A stretch of 64,000 bases of DNA, taken from Marinomonas sp. MED121 (GTDB taxonomy: Bacteria > Pseudomonadota > Gammaproteobacteria > Pseudomonadales > Marinomonadaceae). Below are positions 45,187 through 54,174 of the stretch, one piece after another. The stretch is taken from the NCBI RefSeq assembly GCF_000153025.1, contig NZ_CH672432.1, positions 563,087 to 627,086 on the forward strand, read 5' to 3'. The position numbers and the translations under genes were made by a program. The notes beneath the pieces were generated by a model. It worked only from the letters and a program-made list of their open reading frames with translations, made no database searches and had not been told where the DNA came from. Position 1 is the first letter of the stretch. The number at the start of each line of letters is the position of its first letter.

Positions 45187-45678
45187 TTATCGAGCGATAA
45201 TATCTAGCACTTCTTCAATGGTGTGAGTTAAAAGCTCGGCATTATCATAGGCCGCTTTTAAAGCCTCATCCTGGCTTTCTGCCACCTTAGTTGGCTGTTC
45301 GATAAACAGGCCTTTGGGTTGGTAATATTGATCAAGCACAACCACTAAAGGGATTTTAACCTCAGTAATATCTAGCTTATCGAGTAGCTTCTCTTGAGCA
45401 AAATCACGGCTAACAATTGAGATGGATATCTTAGGTTGAAGCTCGGCCATTGCACTAATCGCGGTGACATTTAACTGACAATCTGGACACCAAGTTTCAC
45501 CCGCTATGAGTATATTAGCGTCCTGCTCCAAACTGGCAATGCTCATTGCCAGCGGTTGGGTTAGTTGACTTGTTAAAGCATCAGCCGCTTTAATCACAGC
45601 AAGCGCCTCTTCTTCAGTGCCTTGAGCTAAAAAGGTTTTAAAATCTATCCCTTGCTCAAAAAAGTTTTTAAATGCCAT
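45187..45678 (-). CDS. Thioredoxin-like protein
   Basis: A 163-residue protein with one thioredoxin fold. The redox motif is CPDC in AGETWCPDCQLNVTAI, and KIPLVVVLDQ gives the cis-Pro loop. Proteins of this type are cytoplasmic thioredoxin-like proteins of unknown partner. There is no signal peptide. It is preceded and followed by unrelated single genes. Confidence 0.78.
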   Translation of the reverse strand: MAFKNFFEQGIDFKTFLAQGTEEEALAVIKAADALTSQLTQPLAMSIASLEQDANILIAGETWCPDCQLNVTAISAMAELQPKISISIVSRDFAQEKLLDKLDITEVKIPLVVVLDQYYQPKGLFIEQPTKVAESQDEALKAAYDNAELLTHTIEEVLDIIAR

Positions 45679-45834
45679 GCGCTAACCATCACCTTTACTT
45701 GTTATTAATCTCGAGCACTATCTTACCAGTCGCCAGCCACAAATAAATTAAAATCATTTTCACCTTATTAAGACGCGAGCAAGGGATAAATAAAAAGGTG
45801 AGATGGGCATGCCTACATTGAACTCGAGCTAAGA

Positions 45835-46836
45835 TTAAACCCTCATCACAACTTTGCCTGTTGCATGCCCTGATGATAAGCGGTCATGCGCTTTAGCTAC
45901 CTGCCAAATACTATAATCAGACTCATCTATCAGGGGCTTAATTGCGCCTGAGTCCACTAATGTCGCTATTTTCTCCAATATTTCACCATGTTTTTTTCGA
46001 TTAATTCCCTCAACCAAAGGAATCAACATAAGCACACTATGAAAACTCAAGCTTTTTAACGCGACAGACAAAACATTCTCAACAGGCAAGGTAGTCACTA
46101 CAGATCCATTAATTTTTACAGCGTCAAAACTTCGTTGAATATTCTCACCTGCGATGGTATCAAAAACTGCATCAAACCCTTTACCATTGGCATAGTTTGC
46201 GACATAGTCAGCGACCGATTCTTTTTTTACATTAATTAAATTATCTTGGTTAAATTGAGCGGCAGCCTCCATATTTCTAGGGGTACTCGTAGCGCTCACT
46301 TTAGCGCCAAAAAACTTTGCTAACTGTATCGCAATATGGCCAACACCACCTGCTGCCCCATGTATCAATATATGTTCTCTGGGTTGAATATTAAGTTTCT
46401 CCCTTAATGCTTCCCATGCAGTGATTGAAACTAACGGCAGCGCCGCAGACTCTCTCATAGACAATGTTTTAGGTTTAAGTGCGATTAAATCAGCATCAAC
46501 TAACATGAATTCCGCTAAGGCTCCATCTATGCCAGCAATGCCTCCGGCACATCCATATATCTCATCACCTAGTTTAAAGCGGTTCACATCATCGGCTATT
46601 TCAACGACAGTTCCTGCAACATCTCCATGCAAGATATCAGGGAGATTTTCAGACCAAGGCGTATCTGAAGAGCGCAACATAGTATCTAAAGGGTTAACAC
46701 TACTTGCTGCAACTTGGACCAGAACATGGCCTGGTTTTATACTTGGCTTACTCTTTTGCTCTAGTTTGAAGACATCACTCTGGCCTTTTTCTTTAACGAC
46801 CATAGCCTTCATTCCCATTTGACTGAGGGTTGTCAT
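45835..46836 (-). CDS. MDR-family NAD(P)-dependent (quinone) oxidoreductase
   Basis: A 333-residue medium-chain dehydrogenase/reductase without the catalytic zinc ligands, of the quinone-oxidoreductase type. VNPLDTMLRSSDTPW and HGDVAGTVVEI are the N-terminal GroES-like part; ILIHGAAGGVGHIAIQLAKF is the NADPH-binding loop. It probably reduces quinones or alkenals. AGGAAAAACT precedes the ATG. The divergent LysR gene is about 240 bp away and probably regulates it. Confidence 0.87.
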   Translation of the reverse strand: MTTLSQMGMKAMVVKEKGQSDVFKLEQKSKPSIKPGHVLVQVAASSVNPLDTMLRSSDTPWSENLPDILHGDVAGTVVEIADDVNRFKLGDEIYGCAGGIAGIDGALAEFMLVDADLIALKPKTLSMRESAALPLVSITAWEALREKLNIQPREHILIHGAAGGVGHIAIQLAKFFGAKVSATSTPRNMEAAAQFNQDNLINVKKESVADYVANYANGKGFDAVFDTIAGENIQRSFDAVKINGSVVTTLPVENVLSVALKSLSFHSVLMLIPLVEGINRKKHGEILEKIATLVDSGAIKPLIDESDYSIWQVAKAHDRLSSGHATGKVVMRV

Positions 46837-47079
46837 AGTTTTTCCTTATCTGCACTCATTTCACTAATCAATATTTTCTTGGCGTCTCATACCAAGTGTT
46901 TAAATTAATCGAGATAAACACCTCACTAATTCATTGATACTTAGTTTAATCCTTGCCTAAAAAACCGTTAACACCACAAAAGGCAACTGACTTTTGCCTT
47001 TAAAGCAAACAACTTGTTAAAATTCACCTTTACTCTCACCGTGAGTAAGATTTTAAAGCAGGAATTAAAAGGTTAAGAA

Positions 47080-47979
47080 ATGAGCCAAATCACCCGTTTA
47101 CATTACTTTAATGCTGTCGTTGAATTAGGCAGTATTTCAGCGGCTAGCCAGCTTTATAATGTTCAGCCTTCTTCTATTTCTAGACAGATCATTGCACTAG
47201 AAAAAGAGCTATCAGTTCGTCTTCTAAGTAGAACAACACGTAATATAGGGTTAACTGAAGCTGGCAGAAAGTACTACGAGTATAGCCAGCGTATTGTGGC
47301 TGAATTAGATGAAGCAAAGCGTGTCGTAAATGATCTCCAAGAAAGCCCAAAAGGGCTGCTTAGATTAAACCTTACAGTGGGGTTTGGTGAAAGTGTGGTT
47401 TTACCGCTTATTCCGCTTTTCCTAGAGCAGTATCCAGCAATTAAAGTAGAATTAGACCTAACTGAAAAAGTGGTCGACCTTGTTGAAGACAATATCGATA
47501 TTGCAATTCGAAGTGGGAAACTGGAGGACTCCAGCTTAATTGCAACCAAGCTAATGGACAACAATTTTATACCTTGTGCCAGCCCACACTATTTAAGCAA
47601 ACATCCAGAAATAGTGTCTCCAGATGACCTGATTAAACATCAATGTATTCATTATGGTTACTCAGGTTGGCAGTCTTGGTATTTACTCGCCAATAAGAAA
47701 CAAAGCTTAAACTTAGAGAAAACAATTAGTGTTAACTCAGTAAATGGTCAAAAGCAGTTAATATTAAATCACGCTGGTATCGCACTTATTCCTCAATGGG
47801 CAGTAAAAAGTGAGTTGGAAGAAAAATCATTATTGCAGCTTCTCCCGCAATACACCTTTAGCCCTAATGAACACCTTACATCTACCTATGGAATTTATCT
47901 GAACCGTCAATTTATTGCACCCAAAATCAGAGTGTTTTTAGACTTTATCAAGAAAACTATCATTGAAAATAGTCATTGA
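47080..47979 (+). CDS. LysR-family transcriptional regulator
   Basis: A 299-residue LysR protein of the CrgA/DmlR-like group: helix-turn-helix in LHYFNAVVELGSISAASQ, then VQPSSISRQIIALEKELSV and LLSRTTRNIGLTEAGRKYY, and an effector domain from RLNLTVGFGESVVLP. It is divergent from the MDR oxidoreductase gene, a common regulator-target pairing. MITE copy 5 begins 33 bp after its stop codon. Confidence 0.88.
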   Translation: MSQITRLHYFNAVVELGSISAASQLYNVQPSSISRQIIALEKELSVRLLSRTTRNIGLTEAGRKYYEYSQRIVAELDEAKRVVNDLQESPKGLLRLNLTVGFGESVVLPLIPLFLEQYPAIKVELDLTEKVVDLVEDNIDIAIRSGKLEDSSLIATKLMDNNFIPCASPHYLSKHPEIVSPDDLIKHQCIHYGYSGWQSWYLLANKKQSLNLEKTISVNSVNGQKQLILNHAGIALIPQWAVKSELEEKSLLQLLPQYTFSPNEHLTSTYGIYLNRQFIAPKIRVFLDFIKKTIIENSH

Positions 47980-48012
47980 AAATAATCACAACTAAATCAA
48001 AGTATTAGAATA

Positions 48013-48278
48013 GGGAAACTGCGATTAAGTCACCTCTTCTCAGTCTTATCAGAAAAAGTGTCAAACAAGGCGTCACTTTGACGTAATGTAGGTACCTTTC
48101 GAGAAGGGACAACACAGGATGACACTTTTTTCTGAAAGACCCGAAGGGCGTGGCCTTAAAGCCTTATCTATAAGTTGAGAGCCTTATCAATAGAGTCACT
48201 ATTAAGTTGCGACTCTCGCCTTAAATCTCAGGCGTTTTATCCACACGCTGAGGCGGGAGGACTTATTCGCAGCTTCCC
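48013..48278 (+). mobile_element. MITE-like element, copy 5 (266 bp, TA flanks)
   Basis: A near-complete copy closely similar to copy 1: it starts GGGAAACTGCGATTAAGTC and ends GACTTATTCGCAGCTTCCC, with TA at 48011-48012 and 48279-48280. The two ends are almost perfect inverted repeats. The internal hairpin arms (AAAAAGTGTCAAAC and GATGACACTTTTTTC) show paired changes relative to copy 1, hinting that base-pairing is maintained. There are no open frames. Confidence 0.85.
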
Positions 48279-48356
48279 TAGTAAACAACCCAAGGCCTCA
48301 TTCTTTCACTAGACTCACATACGCCTCACCAAGCGCTGGCCTTTTCATGAGAGGCT

Positions 48357-48596
48357 TTATGCTAAAGCGCTTCTTGTCAAAGATTTAACAATCCACCCCA
48401 CCAAGGGAGTAATCATAAAAGTAACAGGCAGGGCGACAGCAAATGAGATCCCCCAAGCAATGAACCAATTCGACAGCAAACGGATTAAGTCTTCTGCTCC
48501 AAGTTGTATAAGTGTCATGGCAAATGACATGGCACCAGACATTAATAACGCCATAAAGAATCCAAACAAAAAACTAGAATATTTAACATGAAACAT
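48357..48596 (-). CDS. DUF2798 small membrane protein
   Basis: A 79-residue protein with two hydrophobic helices (FLFGFFMALLMSGAMSFAMT and WFIAWGISFAVALPVTFMIT), matching the DUF2798 family, whose function is unknown. ATG at 48596 is supported by GGAGG 8 bp upstream; the longer frame starts with a TTG inside that ribosome site. It follows the pirin gene by about 60 bp on the same strand, so the two probably share a transcript. Confidence 0.8.
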   Translation of the reverse strand: MFHVKYSSFLFGFFMALLMSGAMSFAMTLIQLGAEDLIRLLSNWFIAWGISFAVALPVTFMITPLVGWIVKSLTRSALA

Positions 48597-48654
48597 TACC
48601 TTAACCTCCAATCAATTTAGTTACTCTTGTTTAACGCTAAGTTTAATTCTGGGT

Positions 48655-49329
48655 TTAATTAATTTGCTGGCGAACAAGGCTAATATGCAGGCGCTCGCTG
48701 GTTACTGTAAGGTCCATCTTTTCCCCTCTTATTAAGTCGCCATCTTTGACCAATTCACCATTAAGCAAACCTTCTCCTTGGCTGATATAAGCTAAAAACT
48801 CACCTTCTAGCTCAATATGTTTGCCTTGTTTCAACAAGCCAATATCAATCAAGGTGTGGCTATCAAAAGTCTCTGCTTGCAACTTACTCCCCCCATAAAT
48901 ACGGGTTAACTCATTCTCTTTTGGCTCATAAAGTTTATAAGCAGCAGGTTCGCCCAAGGTTTCGGGCAAGGCCCAAAGCTGAAGTATGCGATTCCCCGTA
49001 GCATCTGGATTAATTTCATTGTGCTCAAACCCTTCAGCACCGGCTCTTTGTGCTTGAACTTGATAACCAGAAAGAGACTGCCCGTGCTCTAACGAGCCTT
49101 CATGCTGTAAGTTGCCTTCTAGCATGACAGTAATCACATCCACCTCATGGTGAGGGTGCATTCTGGTTTCTCCATAAGGTAAATACCTTGCATCGGCTAA
49201 GAAAATAAACTGGCCTAAACCGTTCCAAGTTGAATCATCTCCCCCTACTTTTTTATCATGAATAAGGCGTGTTTCTTTAAGACCAGCAAAACCACCACGT
49301 TTAAGAGAATCTCTGTGTAAAATCGTCAT
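48655..49329 (-). CDS. Pirin-family protein (YhhW-like bicupin)
   Basis: A bicupin of about 224 residues. RYLPYGETRMHPHHEVDVITVMLEG... carries the metal-binding His/Glu cluster of pirins (HPHHE around residue 60), and the C-terminal cupin is degenerate. YhhW/YhaK-type members can oxidise quercetin, but the native role is uncertain; many act as stress or redox proteins. The ATG at 49329 has AAGGAA at the proper distance; an ATG two codons earlier is too close. The divergent LysR gene at 49481 is the probable regulator. Confidence 0.87.
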   Translation of the reverse strand: MTILHRDSLKRGGFAGLKETRLIHDKKVGGDDSTWNGLGQFIFLADARYLPYGETRMHPHHEVDVITVMLEGNLQHEGSLEHGQSLSGYQVQAQRAGAEGFEHNEINPDATGNRILQLWALPETLGEPAAYKLYEPKENELTRIYGGSKLQAETFDSHTLIDIGLLKQGKHIELEGEFLAYISQGEGLLNGELVKDGDLIRGEKMDLTVTSERLHISLVRQQIN

Positions 49330-49480
49330 AATCATTTCCTTTTAAATTTATTTGTTTGTTTTTTTGAAGCTAAAAACATTGTAAATAAAGAATTAAAATT
49401 AAATAATCAGAATAAATTCACTAATTTGTTCGAAAAAACTGAACACTTTAATTTAAGCCGTTTGAGGTAAGGATACAAAA

Positions 49481-50365
49481 ATGAAGCTCACATTAGATGC
49501 ACTTGAAGTACTCGATGCGATAGATAAAAAAGGCAGCTTTGCCGCGGCCGCCAATGCTCTCTTTCGTGTCCCTTCCACCCTGACCTATACAGTGCAAAAG
49601 CTCGAAGAAGACTTAGGCTTTGTGATTTTCAGAAAGGAAGGCAGGCGCTCTGTCCTCACACCAGCCGGTCGGGTTTTATTAGAGGAAGGCAGACATCTTC
49701 TACTGGCTACCCAAGCCATGATAGATAAAGCCCATCAAGTCGACTCTGGGTGGGAGGTTAGCCTTAATATTGCACTGGATACGGTTTGGGACATAGAACA
49801 ACTCTTGCCCATTCTCGCTGAGTTTCAGCAACTCAATACGGGTGTTGAGATCAATCTGTTAGAAGAGGTCATGGGGGGCAGTTTAGAGGCTTTGATAGAA
49901 GACAGAGCCGATATTGTGTTAGGTGGACCACCGCCAAGCGCCACCATACAAGGCTTACAATTTAAAGAAATGATGCAAAGCCAATGGTGCCTTGTTACCG
50001 CCAAAGATCACCCGCTTACAAAGACAAGTCTTCCATTAACAAACGAGATGATGACAGCTTACACATCCATCGTCATCAAAGACTCATCCAGACAGTCTCC
50101 TATTCAGTCCCATCGAATCATGGCTAAGCAAAAACAAATCAAAGTCGCTTCTATGGCACAGAAAATCAGCCTCATAGAAGCAGGCATCGGCATTGGATTT
50201 TTACCCAGACACAAGATTCAAGGCAAGTTAGATGAAGGTACTTTAGTCACATTAGAAACCGCAGAGCCTACCCAGAGTACCCCTCAGTATTGTTCTTGGA
50301 AGCGCAATAACAAAGGCAAAGCAGCCCGTTGGTTTATTGATAGAATTTTGTCAGACAAAGTTTAA
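49481..50365 (+). CDS. LysR-family transcriptional regulator
   Basis: A 294-residue LysR protein: LDALEVLDAIDKKGSFAAAA and VPSTLTYTVQKLEEDLGFVIF form the helix-turn-helix, and the effector domain begins at VSLNIALDTVWDIEQL. This subgroup is often found next to pirin or NAD(P)H reductase genes. It is divergent from the pirin gene with about 150 bp between, so it likely regulates pirin and DUF2798. The effector is unknown. Confidence 0.88.
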   Translation: MKLTLDALEVLDAIDKKGSFAAAANALFRVPSTLTYTVQKLEEDLGFVIFRKEGRRSVLTPAGRVLLEEGRHLLLATQAMIDKAHQVDSGWEVSLNIALDTVWDIEQLLPILAEFQQLNTGVEINLLEEVMGGSLEALIEDRADIVLGGPPPSATIQGLQFKEMMQSQWCLVTAKDHPLTKTSLPLTNEMMTAYTSIVIKDSSRQSPIQSHRIMAKQKQIKVASMAQKISLIEAGIGIGFLPRHKIQGKLDEGTLVTLETAEPTQSTPQYCSWKRNNKGKAARWFIDRILSDKV

Positions 50366-50702
50366 TCATTTCTTTAAAGTGATAAGAACACACATAAATT
50401 ATTAATAAATGAATCTTTATAAAAAGGTGTTTTATATATAAACCACTGATTAACAAAGAGATAAATGATTAATAAATGAATTGATCAGAAACCTTGTGAA
50501 TTTAAAACATTAGATATAGCCAATTCAAATATCTTCATCACAAAGAAATAACAAAAAATCATATCTGTAATTGTTTGTTTTATGCACAATATTTTCATAT
50601 TCTCGATTTTCAATAAAAATAAAACGCATGAAAATTCACTTTAAGGATATTTAATTAAACAAATCATCCATTAGGTGCATTTTCTCAATTAAGGGAAAAA
50701 AT
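50366..50702. other. AT-rich upstream region of the lipase-like gene
   Basis: A 337-bp AT-rich stretch with several TTAATAAATGAAT-type short repeats (50400-50485). It likely holds the promoter of the following gene. No hairpin or small gene stands out. Confidence 0.5.
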
Positions 50703-51872
50703 ATGTTTGAAAATTCGACACGACTTAGCAAACCAGTTAAAAGCTTTTTGTGCCTTTCATCTATCTCCATGTCTATCTCAATGTCAGGCTTAACCTATGC
50801 TGCGCAAGACTATCTCGACTATGGCTTACATTGGGCCAAAATGGTGGGCGGTAATGAAAGCCAAGTAAAAGCCGTTAATCATGACGGTTCTCTTATCTCC
50901 CAAAATAGTAGCTACTATGATGACAGCAAACCAACAGTGATCTACTTCCATGGTTGGCAAAATGGATCAGCTGAAGAAGGATATCGCCGAGAAAACTTTG
51001 AATTTGCTGATATTAATGAAAACACCATGAAAACATGGAAAGAGCAAGGTTGGAATGTCGGTATTTTCCATTGGAATCAGTTTGCAGACGAAGGCGAAGT
51101 GAAAGATGCCGAAGCAAAAATGTGGAGCGCTAATGGCAATAAAGGCATGCGTTATCGCTTAAGCGATGGCAGCTATAGTACAACCCAATCACCAAGTATA
51201 TCTGTTGGTGAAATTGCTTTTCAGCAAATTAGTACTGTGTTAGCAGATAATACATCAGGCAACATTCGCTTTGCAGGACATTCTTTAGGTAATCAACTCG
51301 CCGTGTTTGTCGCACAGCAAATCAATGATGGGATAAATAGTGGTTCACTAGCTAACAACCTCATGCCTGAACGTATTGCTTTATTAGATCCTTTTTGGTC
51401 TCAAGATGGAAAAAGTTATTTAGGTGACAAAAATGGTGATGGCCAAAATGACTGGACAGGTGAACGAGTTCGCTGGGCCATCAATGAGATGATTGCCGAT
51501 CAAGACATTGCCGTAGAATGGTATAAAACATCTCTCATTTTTGATGTTTGGATTGGCGATCAAAATACCGCTTTAGAAAGTAATGTTGCTCTCATCAACA
51601 ACCGTTTTTGGTATCTCAATGCTTGGGACATTACGTCAAAACACAACCATGCGCGCAGGTGGTATTTTCAATCCATGGATTCTGCTGCCCCAGAAGAAGT
51701 TAGCATTAATTGGTGGGGGACACGCAGCGAAACAGGCTATGATGCAGCCAGTGCTTCCACATCAGATAATCGCATAAAATTTATGATGGGAAATAGCTAT
51801 GAATGGGATCAAGTTGAAGGTCGATATACTGCTGACCCTGCAGATGATCAATTTGAAGTTAAAGACTATTAA
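50703..51872 (+). CDS. Secreted lipase-like alpha/beta hydrolase
   Basis: A 389-residue exported hydrolase with a signal peptide (cleavage probably near LTYAAQD). TVIYFHGWQNGSAEE holds the oxyanion loop, and FAGHSLGNQLAVFVAQQ the GxSxG nucleophile elbow. LLDPFW places the catalytic Asp and a later His completes the triad. The layout resembles the pancreatic-lipase/class-3-like family, so a secreted lipase or phospholipase is likely; substrate uncertain. An EF-hand-like loop DKNGDGQNDW near residue 243 may bind calcium. A long AT-rich upstream region suggests regulated expression. Confidence 0.8.
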   Translation: MFENSTRLSKPVKSFLCLSSISMSISMSGLTYAAQDYLDYGLHWAKMVGGNESQVKAVNHDGSLISQNSSYYDDSKPTVIYFHGWQNGSAEEGYRRENFEFADINENTMKTWKEQGWNVGIFHWNQFADEGEVKDAEAKMWSANGNKGMRYRLSDGSYSTTQSPSISVGEIAFQQISTVLADNTSGNIRFAGHSLGNQLAVFVAQQINDGINSGSLANNLMPERIALLDPFWSQDGKSYLGDKNGDGQNDWTGERVRWAINEMIADQDIAVEWYKTSLIFDVWIGDQNTALESNVALINNRFWYLNAWDITSKHNHARRWYFQSMDSAAPEEVSINWWGTRSETGYDAASASTSDNRIKFMMGNSYEWDQVEGRYTADPADDQFEVKDY

Positions 51873-52028
51873 AGTCATGCTTTAACACTGTTAATACATG
51901 ATAAAAAGGAATAATTGAGTGGGTAAACCTTAAACAAAGACTCACTCAGTTATTTTTACTTCACTAGTTTGGTTTTTACTATTCACTTAAACTTAAAAAA
52001 GCGAGATAAATAAATCGAGCACAAAACA

Positions 52029-52811
52029 TCATTCAACATCAGCGTTTTGAAGGTACTTTCCTTCCTTAAGATCCTTTAAATATTGATGATACAGGCCGCT
52101 TTCTTTTAGCTTTTTAAGACCTTTATTAAATGACGCCATGAGCTGCTGATTCTTCTCGTCATGCTTCGATAATAAGAGATGAAGTGTCCTTTCATGTTCT
52201 GGTGTCATGCTTTTAGCATGATAGGTAAATAAGCCCGCTTGATTTTGCGTATATTGGGTCTGTAATAGGAAATAGCCAACTTCTTTTGTGATCGGGAAAA
52301 TATCAATTCTGTTACGAAGTAGCATGGAGAAATTTAACTCATCATTCGATATACGTTGAATATTATACTCTTTTGATGCTTCCGCTTTTCGGTAATCCTC
52401 ATTATAGGTATAGCCAATCGTTCCACCTATTCGCAGCCCTTTAAGGTCAGTAAACTCATTCCAGGCAAAGGGAAAGGATTTTAAATGGAAGAAGACCGTC
52501 TCGCTGGTGAAGACAGGGTCGCTATAATAGAATTTTTCTTGGATATCTGACTGATATCGCCAAACAGCCGTACCATTTAACTCACCATATTCAGCCATCT
52601 TCATGCCCCGCTTCCAAGGTACAAAATGATAGTGAACCTTGATCCCTTCTAGGGCAAACGCCTCTTCAATAATATGTGAGGCGACACCATGATGTTTAAG
52701 GTTTATTGAATGGTATGGCGGCCACTCACCATTTGCTAGTTTTACAATTACCTCAGACCAAGCCGTTGGCGATAATTGGAAAATAAAGAGCATTAAGAAT
52801 ATTTTTTTCAC
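52029..52811 (-). CDS. Periplasmic solute-binding protein, family 3 type
   Basis: A 260-residue exported binding protein: signal MKKIFLMLFIFQLSPTAWS, then VKLANGEWPPYHSINLKHHG and FVPWKRGMKMAEYGELNGTA, the same layout as the protein at 16.8 kb. No ABC permease or ATPase gene is close, so it may feed a sensor or a distant transporter. The two share the xVPWKRxxxx/MPWKRALYS motif and belong to the same subfamily. Confidence 0.78.
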   Translation of the reverse strand: MKKIFLMLFIFQLSPTAWSEVIVKLANGEWPPYHSINLKHHGVASHIIEEAFALEGIKVHYHFVPWKRGMKMAEYGELNGTAVWRYQSDIQEKFYYSDPVFTSETVFFHLKSFPFAWNEFTDLKGLRIGGTIGYTYNEDYRKAEASKEYNIQRISNDELNFSMLLRNRIDIFPITKEVGYFLLQTQYTQNQAGLFTYHAKSMTPEHERTLHLLLSKHDEKNQQLMASFNKGLKKLKESGLYHQYLKDLKEGKYLQNADVE

Positions 52812-52997
52812 CGAACGCGCCTACATTTGAAACATCCCATCATACTAACGCATCATAACGAAAACACTTAACACTTAACACTTAACCCTTTACCAGAGAT
52901 CTCGTGAATCCAGTGTGTGGCTAACCAAGCAGGCTGTTAACAGAGCAGTCCGCTTTTAAACTAAGCGCTAGCTGAACAAAATAACTAAACAAGATAA

Positions 52998-53891
52998 CTA
53001 AAGAGCCCCTTGGGTAACTGGTTTTGAGCTAATCCACTGCTTGGGTGATTGTCCGTACATGCGCTTGAATTCTCTGCTGAATTGAGACGAGCTAACATAG
53101 CCCACTTCCATCGCAGCTGAATTAACACTCATACCGCCAGCTATCTTGATTGCCGCGGTATTGAGCCGCATGGATTTTACAAATTGAATCGGTGACATCA
53201 TGGTAGCTTGCTTGAATTTACGATGTAAAACGGCCCGACTCATACCAAGTTGAGAGGCCATCACCTCGATATTTATTGGCTTAGCTAGGTTGTTTGATAA
53301 ATACGCTATGCTTCTAGCAATGTCATTGCCCACTCCAAATGCCCCCCTTGCAGATGCCCCCGCTGCTCCTTTTAACACAGCGTAATACAACTCTCGTAAC
53401 CGCCCTTCTCCTAAAATCGAAATATCAGCAGGGTTCTTTAGTAAGTTAAGCAAGCGTAAAAGCGCATCAGTAAAGGCATCATCCCAATCAGAAAACGTAA
53501 AGCTTGGCGACAAACCGCTTGCTTGAGACTGGCGAATAGCACCTTGAGCCGTATCCATTTCTAGTGCGAGTTCTGTCATGACTTTTGTATCCAATGAAAT
53601 ATAAACACCTAACAAAGGGTTTTCAGAGGAAGCCTCTGGCGTGCCAGCCTCCACCGGCATAGAGATAGGGCAACACATATATTGACGACTGTCGTAAACA
53701 TACCTTTGGCCATTGATGATCGCTTCTTTCGACCCACTCAAAATCACAACAAGAGTCGGTTCATAAATAGCAGGGGCGCAGCGAACTGGACGAGTGACGC
53801 GAAAAAGCTGTACCCCCTTCACACCGGTTTCCACCATACCATCATCATGAATATTCGTTTCAACAAGTTGTTTGATTAATGCTTTACTCAT
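52998..53891 (-). CDS. AraC-family transcriptional regulator
   Basis: A 297-residue regulator. The N-terminal AraC_N domain (YEPTLVVILSGSKEAIINGQ, CPISMPVEAGTPEASSENPL) is followed by two AraC helix-turn-helix units (NIEVMASQLGMSRAVLHRKF, AAMEVGYVSSSQFSREFKRM). It belongs to the group that senses small organic molecules such as aldehydes and often controls a neighbouring oxidoreductase. The divergent SDR gene at 54175 is the obvious candidate. I use the ATG at 53891; a TTG 18 bp upstream is less likely. Confidence 0.86.
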   Translation of the reverse strand: MSKALIKQLVETNIHDDGMVETGVKGVQLFRVTRPVRCAPAIYEPTLVVILSGSKEAIINGQRYVYDSRQYMCCPISMPVEAGTPEASSENPLLGVYISLDTKVMTELALEMDTAQGAIRQSQASGLSPSFTFSDWDDAFTDALLRLLNLLKNPADISILGEGRLRELYYAVLKGAAGASARGAFGVGNDIARSIAYLSNNLAKPINIEVMASQLGMSRAVLHRKFKQATMMSPIQFVKSMRLNTAAIKIAGGMSVNSAAMEVGYVSSSQFSREFKRMYGQSPKQWISSKPVTQGAL

Positions 53892-54174
53892 ACACGCCAC
53901 GTATATCAATTCTTCTTAAATGACAGTTAGATATTTTTCAAAGACTTTTCAATATCGATTAAAAAAACAGGTCAATTAGGCATAAATAAAACGCCGATTA
54001 AAGACAGATTCAAATTAGCACCAGAGATTCAACAACTCAATACAGCGATACAAATAGGCATGTTTTAGAGACTATTTCGCCTATTTACCCTCAAACCTGA
54101 GAGTTATATTTATCTGCAATGAAAAACACAAATGTACTGACCTTTAAACACAGACAAATTTTGGATTATAAACA

